Below, one piece after another: positions 1-7,296 of a DNA stretch of 26,930 nt. The stretch's first letter is position 1; every line of letters begins with the position of its first letter. The DNA is from Porphyromonadaceae bacterium (GTDB taxonomy: Bacteria; Bacteroidota; Bacteroidia; Bacteroidales; Paludibacteraceae), in NCBI GenBank assembly GCA_905372135.1, contig CAJPNS010000010.1:1-26930 (forward strand), read 5' to 3'. Position numbers and translations under genes: made by a program. Below the pieces are notes generated by a model. The model was not told the origin of the DNA. It was given only the letters and a program-made list of their open reading frames with translations, and searched no databases.

Positions 1-2
1 AC

Positions 3-131
3 GACCCACGACTCAGTATCTTCAACTCCACCGACCCGATGTGGTACAAGTATCCTAATGTATCGAGATATGTCGATTGTGCAAATAATCCGTCATGTAT
101 ATGCAAAAACTTAATACTCAATTATAAATGA
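3..131 (+). pseudogene. Rhs repeat-associated core, 3' end of a truncated copy (cut by window start)
   Basis: The first open frame reads (Y)YDPRLSIFNSTDP, then WYKYPNV, RYV and CANNP, and stops at the TGA at 129-131. This is the order seen at the end of the Rhs-associated core in Bacteroidota, where YYDPR, a DP motif, KYP, SPYxY and NNP precede the variable toxin tip. The usual IDPDG hinge after NNP is missing; instead about 14 unrelated residues lead to a stop, so the protein has lost its normal tip or carries a very short one. The 5' part lies outside the window. The family call rests on motif order only; whether the upstream gene is intact cannot be seen. Confidence 0.7.
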
Positions 132-153
132 AAAAAGTAAGAAATATCTATCT

Positions 154-795
154 ATGAAGAAACTGCTGCTTATATTAGGGAATGTATTGATCGTTAATAT
201 TGCCGTATTTACACAAAATAGTAGTAATATGAAGGAGGTCTGGCGAGTCGTCGATTATACGATAGATTTCGAAAGTATTTCAAAGGAAACATTTGATAAG
301 CTTCCAAAATGTTCTGCTATTTTTACAGTGGAAAAAAGGATGAAAAAATCAAAAGGCAAGTATAACATAGATTTAGGCAGTCGTACGATTGTATTAGAAG
401 ATAGGTTTGAAGAAGATAGTCCTGAGTATACGAAATATAACTATCTGTATACGATAAGGGACATTATATGCTTCGAGGTGAAATATTATGAGTCATCGTC
501 AATTTTATTGATAAATAAAAAGTCGGGGATGATCAAAGAGTTGTCTGGAGCATTTCTTTTTTCACCTGATTGTCGATTTATCTTTTGCACATCACAAATC
601 ATGGATTACGAACCGTTCCCTAACAATATTCAGATTTATAAAGTAGACGGAGAGACTATTAATTTGATAGTGGAATATGATCTTGTGGATTGGATCCCCG
701 AAAATATAAAATGGGTGAACAATAATACTATATATTTTGAGCAAGAACAAAAATGGGGAAAAAGATCGTATGGCAGAATAACTATCACTAATTAA
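154..795 (+). CDS. Hypothetical secreted protein next to an Rhs remnant
   Basis: This 213-residue protein begins with a Lys-Lys N-terminus and a hydrophobic segment of about 18 residues ending near residue 20, which looks like a Sec signal peptide without a lipobox cysteine. The rest is polar and rich in Lys, Glu, Tyr and Ile, with predicted beta character and paired aromatic residues near the C-terminus. I recognise no family. It starts 22 nt after the stop of the truncated Rhs gene on the same strand. In polymorphic toxin loci that position is typical of an immunity or cargo gene, so such a role is possible but is inferred from place alone. Base composition is clearly more AT-rich than in the housekeeping genes further right. 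Confidence 0.6.
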   Translation: MKKLLLILGNVLIVNIAVFTQNSSNMKEVWRVVDYTIDFESISKETFDKLPKCSAIFTVEKRMKKSKGKYNIDLGSRTIVLEDRFEEDSPEYTKYNYLYTIRDIICFEVKYYESSSILLINKKSGMIKELSGAFLFSPDCRFIFCTSQIMDYEPFPNNIQIYKVDGETINLIVEYDLVDWIPENIKWVNNNTIYFEQEQKWGKRSYGRITITN

Positions 796-815
796 GAAGA
801 CGGTAGTGTTTTTTT

Positions 816-838
816 AAGGCTCAAGATTAGTTAGGTAG
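816..838 (+). repeat. 23-bp direct repeat, copy 1
   Basis: A 23-base stretch starting AAGGCTCAAG and ending GTTAGGTAG is identical to 1576-1598. In the second copy it encodes the last residues (RLKIS) and stop of the small secreted gene at 1181-1594. Here it lies 20 nt beyond the stop of the preceding gene and codes for nothing obvious. It is probably the leftover 3' end of an earlier copy of that gene, or a recombination scar between duplicated modules. Confidence 0.75.
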
Positions 839-955
839 ATGTTGTCTTTAGATAATTAATTAAAAAACAATGAGTAATTTAGACACAATTACAGAAATCA
901 AAAACTTATAAACTTTGCTCAAAAAATTGAGAAAACACAAACTTAACTAGTCTTG

Positions 956-1180
956 AACCTAAATTTATTAAGAAACAGTCCTATATTTGACGCATATTAT
1001 GAGCACTTAGAGAAATCGAATAATGTATATTACATAAAAGAAGGAGGCGGATATGGAAGTCGGGATCATTCAATGAGTCAACTAATGAGTTTTTTCTATT
1101 AATGATCCAGAATGTGTTAACCCAAGAATTATTTCATGTTTTTCAGACAGACTTAAATTGTTATAAACCAGAAGATACCG
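956..1180 (+). pseudogene. Broken metallopeptidase-like domain, probably an old Rhs toxin tip
   Basis: Frame 956-1099 reads SPIFDAYYEHLEKSNNVYYI, then KEGGGYGSRDHS and SFFY, and stops. From 1102 another frame continues with VLTQELFHVFQ followed by TDLNCYKPED. The two parts look like one domain interrupted by a frame change near the T-run at 1090-1096. The second part resembles the HE-x-x-H helix of small zinc peptidase-like domains found at Rhs tips in this phylum (typically EELFHAYQ), but the first His is Gln here and the start of the domain is missing. Similarity fades into the start of the next gene at about 1180. The toxin assignment is inference; the broken frame is directly visible. Confidence 0.45.
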
Positions 1181-1594
1181 ATGAAGATGATACAAAAAAA
1201 CGGATATTGGCTAATATTGTTGTTTTTCTTTTTAACCTATACTATGGAATCGGCTTTCGCTCAAAAAACGAATGTAGACGATATGGAAAGTTTGTCTCGA
1301 TTTATGGATAGTATTGTTGAAAAACGATTTTATAAAGATGAAAAAAAAGATATTTACCTTTTGGTTATGTGTAAAGTGGATTCTACCGGGCAGATTTTAA
1401 GCGCTCATATTATCAATAGCCAAAATCTAAAAGAAGAGTTGCAATACATATACACTATAAGTTTGGCGATAGAGGAAAAACTTGTTGCTAAATTTATGTA
1501 TGATTTATTGAGAAGCAAAAATTCGGTGAAGATGCTATATTATCATGGAACTTTCCCATATCGTAGTAATAGAAAAAGGCTCAAGATTAGTTAG
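1181..1594 (+). CDS. Hypothetical small secreted protein
   Basis: This is a 137-residue protein. Residues 1-28 form a good signal peptide: a short basic start, a hydrophobic core of aromatic and leucine residues, and a likely cleavage after the AFA at residues 25-27. The mature part starts with a polar helix-like stretch and contains a segment (YLLVMCKVDSTGQILSAHI) with the beta-turn-beta pattern of TonB C-terminal-like domains; this is only a resemblance. A second in-frame Met two codons later is an equally possible start. The gene follows the broken toxin-like fragment on the same strand, and its last 19 bases lie in a 23-bp sequence repeated at 816-838. Function is unknown; immunity to the lost toxin is one possibility. 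Confidence 0.6.
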   Translation: MKMIQKNGYWLILLFFFLTYTMESAFAQKTNVDDMESLSRFMDSIVEKRFYKDEKKDIYLLVMCKVDSTGQILSAHIINSQNLKEELQYIYTISLAIEEKLVAKFMYDLLRSKNSVKMLYYHGTFPYRSNRKRLKIS

Positions 1595-1598
1595 GTAG
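1576..1598 (+). repeat. 23-bp direct repeat, copy 2 (end of the 1181-1594 gene)
   Basis: Identical to 816-838. This copy covers the final codons (RLKIS), the TAG stop and four bases beyond it. Confidence 0.75.
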
Positions 1599-1609
1599 CG
1601 TAACAGCTT

Positions 1610-2170
1610 ATGACATATTTAATTACAACAATGGAAAAGTTAAAGTTAAAAAATAGAATTATTGTTGCTTCAATATGCATTATTCTACTATGCCTTGTAT
1701 TTTCGTTCAAGTTGTTTTGGTGTGACGACAACTATTTATATGAAAATAAATTAACTCAAATACTAGGAGTAGGACAAGTTAAGATAAAAGATAAAAGCAT
1801 AAGCGATAGTTGGGCTATTGGTGAGTGGTATATTTGTGAGATTTACTACTTAACCCAAGAAGATTTTTATTCCTTTCTTGTCGGAAGTAAGCAAAATAAA
1901 TTGTATTCGGCAGATAGTTTGTGGTTCAGAAAAAATTGGAAAAAATTACCTGTTGATAGTCAGTATAATGAGGTTAAAGATATGATAATAAACTATCGGG
2001 CAACGAAAAAAATCGAACTAATAACAAATGAAATGAAACAGATAATTTCTAATTGTTCTGGCTTCTATTCTTTTCTTTGTCAGCCTACTATTGAAAATCC
2101 ACAAAAAGTACTTTTCTTTTTATTAGATGAAAAAACGAATAAATTGTTTGTTGTAGATTTAAAATTATAG
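1610..2170 (+). CDS. Hypothetical membrane-anchored protein
   Basis: The protein has 186 residues from the ATG at 1610, or 179 from the ATG at 1631. The later start looks more natural because it gives a basic start (MEKLKLKNR) directly before a single hydrophobic segment of about 17 residues (IIVASICIILLCLVFSF), an uncleaved anchor or signal sequence. The remaining roughly 150 residues are polar, with several Trp and Tyr, and should face the periplasm. No family was recognised. It follows the previous gene by 15 nt and belongs to the same AT-rich cluster of small exported proteins among Rhs fragments. An immunity role is possible from position only. Confidence 0.55.
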   Translation: MTYLITTMEKLKLKNRIIVASICIILLCLVFSFKLFWCDDNYLYENKLTQILGVGQVKIKDKSISDSWAIGEWYICEIYYLTQEDFYSFLVGSKQNKLYSADSLWFRKNWKKLPVDSQYNEVKDMIINYRATKKIELITNEMKQIISNCSGFYSFLCQPTIENPQKVLFFLLDEKTNKLFVVDLKL

Positions 2171-2358
2171 ATTACTTGACTTTAGCAAACTTTTTACTCC
2201 GCTTGCAGTAATAGGTGGGATGCTCCAAATAGAGAGTTATTTTGCGCAATAATCTGATAAACAATATTGAAGTTTTAAGTTAAGGTGTAAAGATAGGGAT
2301 AAATTCCTTGCCTTTTAGTTTTAAAGACATCCATTTTTTTATTCTCGTATGTTTTTAC

Positions 2359-2366
2359 TACCTTTG
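2359..2366 (+). promoter_or_regulatory. Possible Bacteroidota -7 box
   Basis: TACCTTTG matches TAnnTTTG exactly, and an ATG follows a few bases later. No clear TTG is seen 19-21 nt upstream. The box precedes the broken Rhs piece at 2401, so it may be the old promoter of a gene now lost. It lies in the stretch 2171-2654 that holds no intact gene. Confidence 0.3.
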
Positions 2367-2400
2367 TGGCATGTATGCCAAGGATATATCAATATTGCGT

Positions 2401-2598
2401 TATATCTATCTCTCCACCGACCCGGAGCGGTACAAGTATCCGCTAATGTATGTGGGTCCGAGTGGAGAAAGCGGAGAATTGGTATACGACCACAAAGCAA
2501 AACAGTTACTATACATTCTAAGTTATATTTTTATGGGAGCGAGGCTATTCGTAATTACAACGGGGGGAATGGTTACCAATAAAATTTATAATGAATAA
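2401..2598 (+). pseudogene. Rhs core and tip remnant, frameshifted
   Basis: From 2401 the frame reads YIYLSTDPERYKYP, closely parallel to the STDPMWYKYP of the fragment at 3-131; at DNA level about 30 bases around CTCCACCGACCCG and GGTACAAGTATCC are nearly the same. The expected SPYxYxxNNP does not follow. In another frame, 2502-2579 reads VTIHSKLYFYGSEA, which resembles the start of some Bacteroidota Rhs tips. Deletion and frame change have therefore joined two parts of an Rhs gene. An open frame of 96 codons (2308-2598) runs through the region, but its first 30 codons are ordinary AT-rich spacer. The YFYG assignment is from memory of the family and is weaker than the core match. Confidence 0.5.
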
Positions 2599-2654
2599 GT
2601 GGATAAGCTAATAAATAAACGCAAGTAGAAAGTTCAATTTAACAACACAATTAT

Positions 2655-3098
2655 ATGAAATACGCTTTTTTTGTACTAATAACAGCAGTGTCTGTATGTT
2701 CTTGTAATCACAAAAATCAAGAAGACAAAAATATTATAAGCCAAGATGGGGGTGATACTACTATTGTTGATGACAGCTGGAACTATCCCGAACGGTTATG
2801 GCGATTAGATAGCCTTGGTTGCATGGGAATACGACGGAAAGGAGACATAGATATTGAAGGTATAGTTGAACACTACTCGTTATGGAATAAATCTTCAGCT
2901 GAGTTTTGTAAGATTTTCGGAAAACCGAATAAAAGAAAATTTTACACAAAGAAACCCAATGTAGAGTGTTTGATATATTATTTAGAGGCAAGATGCAATG
3001 GCGATACTGTTGACGACGAAGCAGATAAGGCTTATGTCTTTTTTGAGTTTGTGAATGATAGTTTACTTGAAAAAACTATTGATCGTTTTATCGAATAG
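2655..3098 (+). CDS. Hypothetical lipoprotein
   Basis: The 147-residue protein starts with a short basic and hydrophobic segment ending in VSVCSC at residues 12-17, so Cys15 or Cys17 is the probable lipidation site. The mature part begins with a charged linker of about 25 residues, then a Trp-rich stretch (SWNYPERLWRLDSLGCMG). Further on it has SSAEFCKIFGKPN and YYLEARCNGDTV, a pattern shared with small Bacteroidota lipoproteins of unknown function in which an FGKPN-type turn precedes beta strands. It sits between two Rhs remnants, 28 nt before the one at 3127. Immunity protein is a reasonable guess but unproven. Confidence 0.6.
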   Translation: MKYAFFVLITAVSVCSCNHKNQEDKNIISQDGGDTTIVDDSWNYPERLWRLDSLGCMGIRRKGDIDIEGIVEHYSLWNKSSAEFCKIFGKPNKRKFYTKKPNVECLIYYLEARCNGDTVDDEADKAYVFFEFVNDSLLEKTIDRFIE

Positions 3099-3126
3099 AT
3101 ATCAAATCAAAAATACTTGCGACAAA

Positions 3127-3240
3127 ATGAACTATCCTATACACGTACTCGGCTATATGCCATACGGTGAGACTCTGATCGACCTTAGCCAAGGCTGCGA
3201 GACGCCCTGAGAGTTTGCAGGATTCAGAAATTATACCTAA
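3127..3240 (+). pseudogene. Rhs core remnant with an in-frame stop
   Basis: One frame reads HVLGYMPYGETLIDLSQGCETP, a TGA at 3208-3210, then EFAGFRNYT and TAA. Rhs cores in this phylum carry the order GYLPYGE, a short acidic linker, ETPYKFxGKERD. The match continues in the same frame on both sides of the TGA, which replaces the aromatic residue after ETP. The piece is the part that would lie about 30 residues before the YYDPR motif seen at 3-131. Nothing downstream continues the core. The call rests on motif order. Confidence 0.6.
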
Positions 3241-3245
3241 TTTTG
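3214..3245 (+). promoter_or_regulatory. Promoter of ptb, Bacteroidota type
   Basis: TTTG at 3214-3217, a 20-nt spacer and TAATTTTG at 3238-3245 fit the TTTG-N19/21-TAnnTTTG consensus for the main sigma factor of Bacteroidota. Transcription should start near 3250, leaving a leader of about 50 nt. The -33 element lies in Rhs remnant coding sequence and the -7 box overlaps the remnant's final stop. Confidence 0.65.
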
Positions 3246-3300
3246 TACGAGTTTTTGAGTACATTATTTCATCTTGATATTGAACAAAATAATAAAATAA

Positions 3301-4227
3301 ATGGACGCTATTAAAAATTTCGAAGAGCTAAAAAATCATTTGAAAAGTTCGGGCAAGCGTAAACGTCTCGCCTTGGCAAATGCCCTCGACTCACACTCGC
3401 TCGAAGCCGTGATGATGTCGGTCGAAGAGGGTTTTATCGATGCTTACCTCGTGGGTAAAAAAGAGGAGGTCGCCCGCCTGCTCGAACAAGAGTTTGGCGA
3501 AAAGGTAAAAAAGTACGGCGATTACCTGCATATTGTAGATTGTCGCGGCGACGCAGCCGAGGCTACCACACAGGCTACTCTGATGGTTCGCCGCGGAGAG
3601 TGCGATATGCTGATGAAAGGTCTGGTCAATACCGACGTCATTCTGCGTGCCGTGCTCAACAAAGAAAACGGCATACACACACCGGGTAATGTGTTGGCAT
3701 TCAACTCGTGTTTCGACATACCGATGTATCATAAACTTGTCTTTATGACCGACCCAGCCATTATCCCCGAGCCGACCAAAGAGCAACGTGTAGCAATGAT
3801 AAAATACAGTATCGAGACGGCACGTAAATTCGGCGTAGCCAAACCCAAAATCGCCCTGATACACGCCACAGAGATAGCCAACCCCAAAATCCGTTTTATG
3901 GAAGACTATCTCGATATAATGGAGATGTATCGCAACGGTGAGTTCGGCGACGTCGTTATGGACGGACCTATCGACATATTCCTTGCTATCGACAAAGAAC
4001 GCGGAGCTATCAAACGGGTCGATACGCCCGTGCTCGGCGATGCCGATATATTGATATTCCCCGACTTCCAGTCGGCAAATGTCTTCTACAAGACGGCTCA
4101 GACCTTCGGCAATGCCTCTATGGCAGGGCTTGTGTACGGCGCCGACTCGCCTGTGGTCATCACCTCGCGGTCGGACAGCACCGATACCAAGTTCTACTCC
4201 ATCTGTATGGCTTGCGTTCTTGCCTGA
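3301..4227 (+). CDS. ptb: Phosphate butyryltransferase
   Basis: The 308-residue product converts butyryl-CoA and phosphate to butyryl phosphate and CoA in the cytoplasm, the step before butyrate kinase. It is a full-length single PTA/PTB domain protein. Visible family blocks are MLMKGLVNTDVILRAVLNKE near residues 104-123, IPEPTKEQR near 157, PKIALIHATEIANPKI near 182-197, DADILIFPDFQSANVFYK near 247-265 and AGLVYGADSPVVITSR near 276-291. The KGLVNT and butyrate-type C-terminus favour Ptb over acetate-type Pta, but substrate cannot be fixed by eye. The ATG follows a leader with a consensus promoter. Its usual partner buk is not adjacent; it lies at 11834-12895 on the other strand. Confidence 0.88.
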   Translation: MDAIKNFEELKNHLKSSGKRKRLALANALDSHSLEAVMMSVEEGFIDAYLVGKKEEVARLLEQEFGEKVKKYGDYLHIVDCRGDAAEATTQATLMVRRGECDMLMKGLVNTDVILRAVLNKENGIHTPGNVLAFNSCFDIPMYHKLVFMTDPAIIPEPTKEQRVAMIKYSIETARKFGVAKPKIALIHATEIANPKIRFMEDYLDIMEMYRNGEFGDVVMDGPIDIFLAIDKERGAIKRVDTPVLGDADILIFPDFQSANVFYKTAQTFGNASMAGLVYGADSPVVITSRSDSTDTKFYSICMACVLA

Positions 4228-4267
4228 TATAGTTAGTGTTATAGCTAGTAGATAATATTTTATTGTG

Positions 4268-4304
4268 GTTCCGGATATATGTCTTATATATTCGGAACTT
4301 TTTT
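4268..4304 (+). terminator. Terminator after ptb
   Basis: GTTCCGGATATAT (4268-4280) pairs with ATATATTCGGAAC (4286-4298) with one mismatch or wobble, followed by a run of T. It lies 40 nt after the ptb stop. Confidence 0.75.
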
Positions 4305-4353
4305 GTTCGGTGGCTTGTCTACCTGCTCCCCCGACTGGCTCTATTTCTAAAAA

Positions 4354-4369
4354 TAATTTTGTAATTTTG
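4354..4369 (+). promoter_or_regulatory. Two abutting -7 boxes before the prenyltransferase
   Basis: TAATTTTG occurs twice back to back (4354-4361 and 4362-4369), both perfect TAnnTTTG matches. A clear TTG at the right distance is not seen. They lie about 65-80 nt before the start codon at 4433 and would drive the ubiA-like and wecB pair. Confidence 0.5.
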
Positions 4370-4432
4370 CCGTCTGTCTTTTCGATGTTTAATTGTGTGT
4401 TTGAATAGACACACAGAATTTTATCAAAAAAA

Positions 4433-5416
4433 ATGATACAACTATTTCGTTTCAAAAATCTTATTTTTATCGTCATTACACAATGGCTCATATATACAGC
4501 CATAATATCTCCGATATTCGACAAATACGGACTTACGACGCTACTGCCTGCTGCTGCCTTTTGGCTTATGGTGCTTGCTACCGTGCTTATCGCTGCGGGT
4601 GGGTATGTCATCAACGACTATTTCGACCTTAAAATAGACCGTATCAACCGCCCCGAGAGTGTCGTAATCGGCGAGCAGCTATCTAAACAGTCGGCAATGA
4701 GGCTCTACATCGCACTTACGGGTGTGGGTGTGCTTATCGGGATTGTTTTGGCGGTGTGGCTGAAGAATATCTCGCTCGGCTTTATCTTTGTCATCGTGCC
4801 CGGTATGCTGTGGTTCTACTCGTCGACCTACAAGCGGCAGTTCCTTATCGGCAACGTCATCGTTTCGCTGTGTTGTGCTCTGGCAATACTCGTTTTGCTT
4901 GTTGCCGAGAGTGGGGTACAGACCGCATATTACGGCGACCTTATCAGACAGACACCTGTCTTGCAACAACTTTTCCGATGGGTATGCGGATATGCCGTAT
5001 TTGCCTTCTTCATAACGCTTATACGCGAGATTGTCAAAGATATGGAAGACCTCGAAGGCGACCGTCAGATGGAGTGTCGTACGTTGCCTATCGTATGGGG
5101 CGAACGTAATGCCAAGATAACGGTTACTGTATTGGCGGCGGTGTGTCTACTGGCTGTTTTCGTATTCGATTGGCTCTATTTCGATACTCCCAAGGGGAAT
5201 ATGTTTTTTACGCTTTTTTCGCCCGCTAACGTGTTTATCGTTTTCGTTGCTCTGTTTTTGTGGTTTATATGGTATTCGAAAGGCAAAAAATACAGTGCCG
5301 CAAGCCTTGTGCTGAAACTACTGATGTCGGCAGGGATACTGTACTCTTTGGTTTTCTACTACCTTATGGCACAGGCGTACCAGCTTACTATGTTCGGACT
5401 TTTCAAAGTCGTGTAA
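4433..5416 (+). CDS. UbiA-family prenyltransferase, (geranylgeranyl)glyceryl phosphate transferase type
   Basis: This 327-residue integral membrane protein has about eight hydrophobic segments. The first Asp-rich motif, NDYFDLKIDRINRP, is at residues 61-74 and the second, DMEDLEGD, at 203-210; both bind the Mg2+-diphosphate of the isoprenoid donor. The NDxxDxxxDxxNRP form is shared with the branch named geranylgeranylglycerol-phosphate geranylgeranyltransferase, the usual automatic name in Bacteroidota, where the real acceptor is unsettled. Menaquinone (MenA) and heme (CyoE) relatives have different surroundings. The start is an ATG after an AAAAAA stretch, just before the first hydrophobic helix. 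The wecB gene follows after 30 nt and is probably cotranscribed. Confidence 0.85.
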   Translation: MIQLFRFKNLIFIVITQWLIYTAIISPIFDKYGLTTLLPAAAFWLMVLATVLIAAGGYVINDYFDLKIDRINRPESVVIGEQLSKQSAMRLYIALTGVGVLIGIVLAVWLKNISLGFIFVIVPGMLWFYSSTYKRQFLIGNVIVSLCCALAILVLLVAESGVQTAYYGDLIRQTPVLQQLFRWVCGYAVFAFFITLIREIVKDMEDLEGDRQMECRTLPIVWGERNAKITVTVLAAVCLLAVFVFDWLYFDTPKGNMFFTLFSPANVFIVFVALFLWFIWYSKGKKYSAASLVLKLLMSAGILYSLVFYYLMAQAYQLTMFGLFKVV

Positions 5417-5446
5417 CGGATTTTGCTAAAATAATTATAATATAAA

Positions 5447-6589
5447 ATGAAGATACTCACTGTCATCGGGGCACGTCCGCAGATAATCAAGGCAGCAGCA
5501 CTATCGAGGGCTATAAATAAAGGTTTCTCGGACAGGGTAGAAGAGAAGATACTGCATACAGGGCAACATTACGACGCCAATATGTCTGCCGTCTTCTTCG
5601 ACGAAATGGGCATACCGCGTCCACACTTCAACCTCAATACGGGCAGCGGCAAACACGGCGTACAGACCGCCAAGATGATTGCAGGTATCGAAGAGGTGCT
5701 CGAAAATGAGACATTCGATGCCATAGTGCTGTACGGCGATACCAACTCAACCATTGCGGGAGCTGTGGCGGCGTCGAAGCTGCACCTGCCGATAGTCCAT
5801 ATCGAGGCGGGGCTCAGGTCGTTCAATATGGCTATGCCCGAAGAGATAAACCGTATCGTCTGCGATAACCTCTCTACCGTACTGTTTGCTCCGACACAGA
5901 CAGCAGTCGACAATCTGCGTCGCGAGGGCTTTTTGTCGTCGAAGGCAACGTTTGCCGACGGCAACCGCCGACACGTGTTCCATTCGGGCGATATTATGTA
6001 CGACAATTCGCTCTATTTTGCACGTCTTGCCGACGAAAAAACCGATATCCTCCGACGTCTCGGTCTCGAAGACGAGAAGTTCGTACTCGCCACTATCCAT
6101 CGCGACAACAATACCGACGACCCCGAACGCCTGACGGCAATAGCCGAAGCCCTTCTCGAAATAACCGAACGCGGATACAAGATAGTATTGCCGCTACACC
6201 CGCGTACAAAGAAGCTGTTGCCGCAGAACCTCTCGGAAGACGATTACCGAAGGATTACCTCAAACCCCGATATACTGATAATACCGCCTGTGTCGTTTTT
6301 CGAAATCATCGTTTTGGAACGACATGCAAGCCTGATAATGACCGACTCGGGCGGGTTGCAGAAAGAGGCGTACTTCTTCCGCAAACCGTGCCTCATACTA
6401 CGCCCCGAGACCGAATGGGTAGAGATAGTCGAGCAACACGCAGGCATTATCACCGATGCAGACAAGGAACTTATCGTAAGGTCGTTCGACGAATATATCG
6501 ATACCGAACCGCAATTCCCGCCACTCTTCGGCGACGGACATTCTGCCGAATTTATGCTCGACAAGACGCTCGATATTATCGGAAGGTAG
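5447..6589 (+). CDS. wecB: UDP-N-acetylglucosamine 2-epimerase (non-hydrolysing)
   Basis: The 380-residue product interconverts UDP-GlcNAc and UDP-ManNAc, feeding ManNAc-containing surface glycans. The family length is normal. Visible motifs are the N-terminal GARPQIIKAA (8-17), HTGQHYD (37-43), GDTNS with Asp98, HIEAGLRS with Glu120, MPEEINR (130-136), TIHRDNN with His218, HPRTKK near 250 and SGGLQKEA near 300. These include the Asp, Glu and His positions needed for anti-elimination and re-addition of UDP. It lies 30 nt behind the UbiA-family gene. No other polysaccharide genes are next to it, so the glycan it serves is not shown. The gene ends 23 nt from the stop of a convergent gene, with no clear terminator between. 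Confidence 0.92.
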   Translation: MKILTVIGARPQIIKAAALSRAINKGFSDRVEEKILHTGQHYDANMSAVFFDEMGIPRPHFNLNTGSGKHGVQTAKMIAGIEEVLENETFDAIVLYGDTNSTIAGAVAASKLHLPIVHIEAGLRSFNMAMPEEINRIVCDNLSTVLFAPTQTAVDNLRREGFLSSKATFADGNRRHVFHSGDIMYDNSLYFARLADEKTDILRRLGLEDEKFVLATIHRDNNTDDPERLTAIAEALLEITERGYKIVLPLHPRTKKLLPQNLSEDDYRRITSNPDILIIPPVSFFEIIVLERHASLIMTDSGGLQKEAYFFRKPCLILRPETEWVEIVEQHAGIITDADKELIVRSFDEYIDTEPQFPPLFGDGHSAEFMLDKTLDIIGR

Positions 6590-6612
6590 AGTAGGGTGGT
6601 CTCGATGCCATA

Positions 6613-7254
6613 TCAATGGCTATGGAATGTAACCCCTACGTAAAATCTAATACCTGTGAAGAAATCGTTCTCTCTACGGGATATATTCAGCATATAGTCG
6701 GTGCGAAACGTCAGGCGAGCACGGTCCGACAGTATGTATTCGCAAGCTATATAAGGCACGTCACACCAGAAACCGTATCGGCGGACGGCTACTACCTCGT
6801 CGGCATTGTAGTCGCTCGTAACGGGAGCAAATATCTTTGTGTGCACGAAGTGCCCCCTGCCGATGGTATTGCCAAGCATTATATTGAATTTACGGCCAAG
6901 AGCCCAAGCGTAATCGGCAACAAGTCCGCCCCACATAATGGATGCCTTGCTGTGGTTTTCGTATCGGTGATTCGATATATAAGCTTCGCCACCGATGCGT
7001 ATGTGCTTGCCAAATAGTGCTTTTGCGTGCCCGCCGATACCGTAAACAGCCCCTTGTAGCCTGCCTTTATACTCGGTGCCATTGTGTGTAAAAGTAAACG
7101 GACGGCTGCCCACATAGCCGGTATGCAGGTACATTCCACTTAATATTCCTCTAAAAATCGGCAGAGACGTACTATCTCGGCGTTCTGTGCCGAAAGAGGT
7201 CGATAAACCTATGATTAAGATAAATAAAACGGTAAAAATTCGTTGTGTTGTCAT
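6613..7254 (-). CDS. Hypothetical outer-membrane beta-barrel protein
   Basis: The protein has 213 residues from the ATG at 7254. An ATG 15 codons further upstream (7299) overlaps the -7 box on this strand and gives a non-signal N-terminus, so it is rejected. The chosen start yields a typical signal peptide (MTTQRIFTVLFILIIGLSTS, cleavage near residue 22). The rest has alternating hydrophobic and polar residues with many Gly, Tyr and Phe. It ends RFYVGVTFHSH, an aromatic-rich final strand like those of small outer-membrane barrels. Length allows about 8 strands. Function is unknown; it resembles the DUF3575-type and porin-like family only in general pattern. It is convergent with wecB and monocistronic. 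Confidence 0.7.
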   Translation of the reverse strand: MTTQRIFTVLFILIIGLSTSFGTERRDSTSLPIFRGILSGMYLHTGYVGSRPFTFTHNGTEYKGRLQGAVYGIGGHAKALFGKHIRIGGEAYISNHRYENHSKASIMWGGLVADYAWALGRKFNIMLGNTIGRGHFVHTKIFAPVTSDYNADEVVAVRRYGFWCDVPYIACEYILSDRARLTFRTDYMLNISRRENDFFTGIRFYVGVTFHSH

Positions 7255-7296
7255 TTTGGTGCAATGGTATTTTTCATGGTACTTTAAAAAATCGGG

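Noticed and set aside
1102..1311. 69-codon open frame as a separate gene
   Set aside because: Its first 26 codons belong to the broken peptidase-like remnant and the rest is an out-of-frame reading of the secreted-protein gene at 1181.
2308..2598. 96-codon open frame as an intact gene
   Set aside because: The N-terminal third reads through spacer including a -7 box, the middle is an Rhs core piece and the end is out of frame with the tip-like sequence; a remnant is more likely.
3391..4614. 407-codon open frame on the minus strand
   Set aside because: It lies antisense to ptb and the start of the prenyltransferase gene, has no family likeness, and reads as a codon-bias shadow (many His, Val, Gly).
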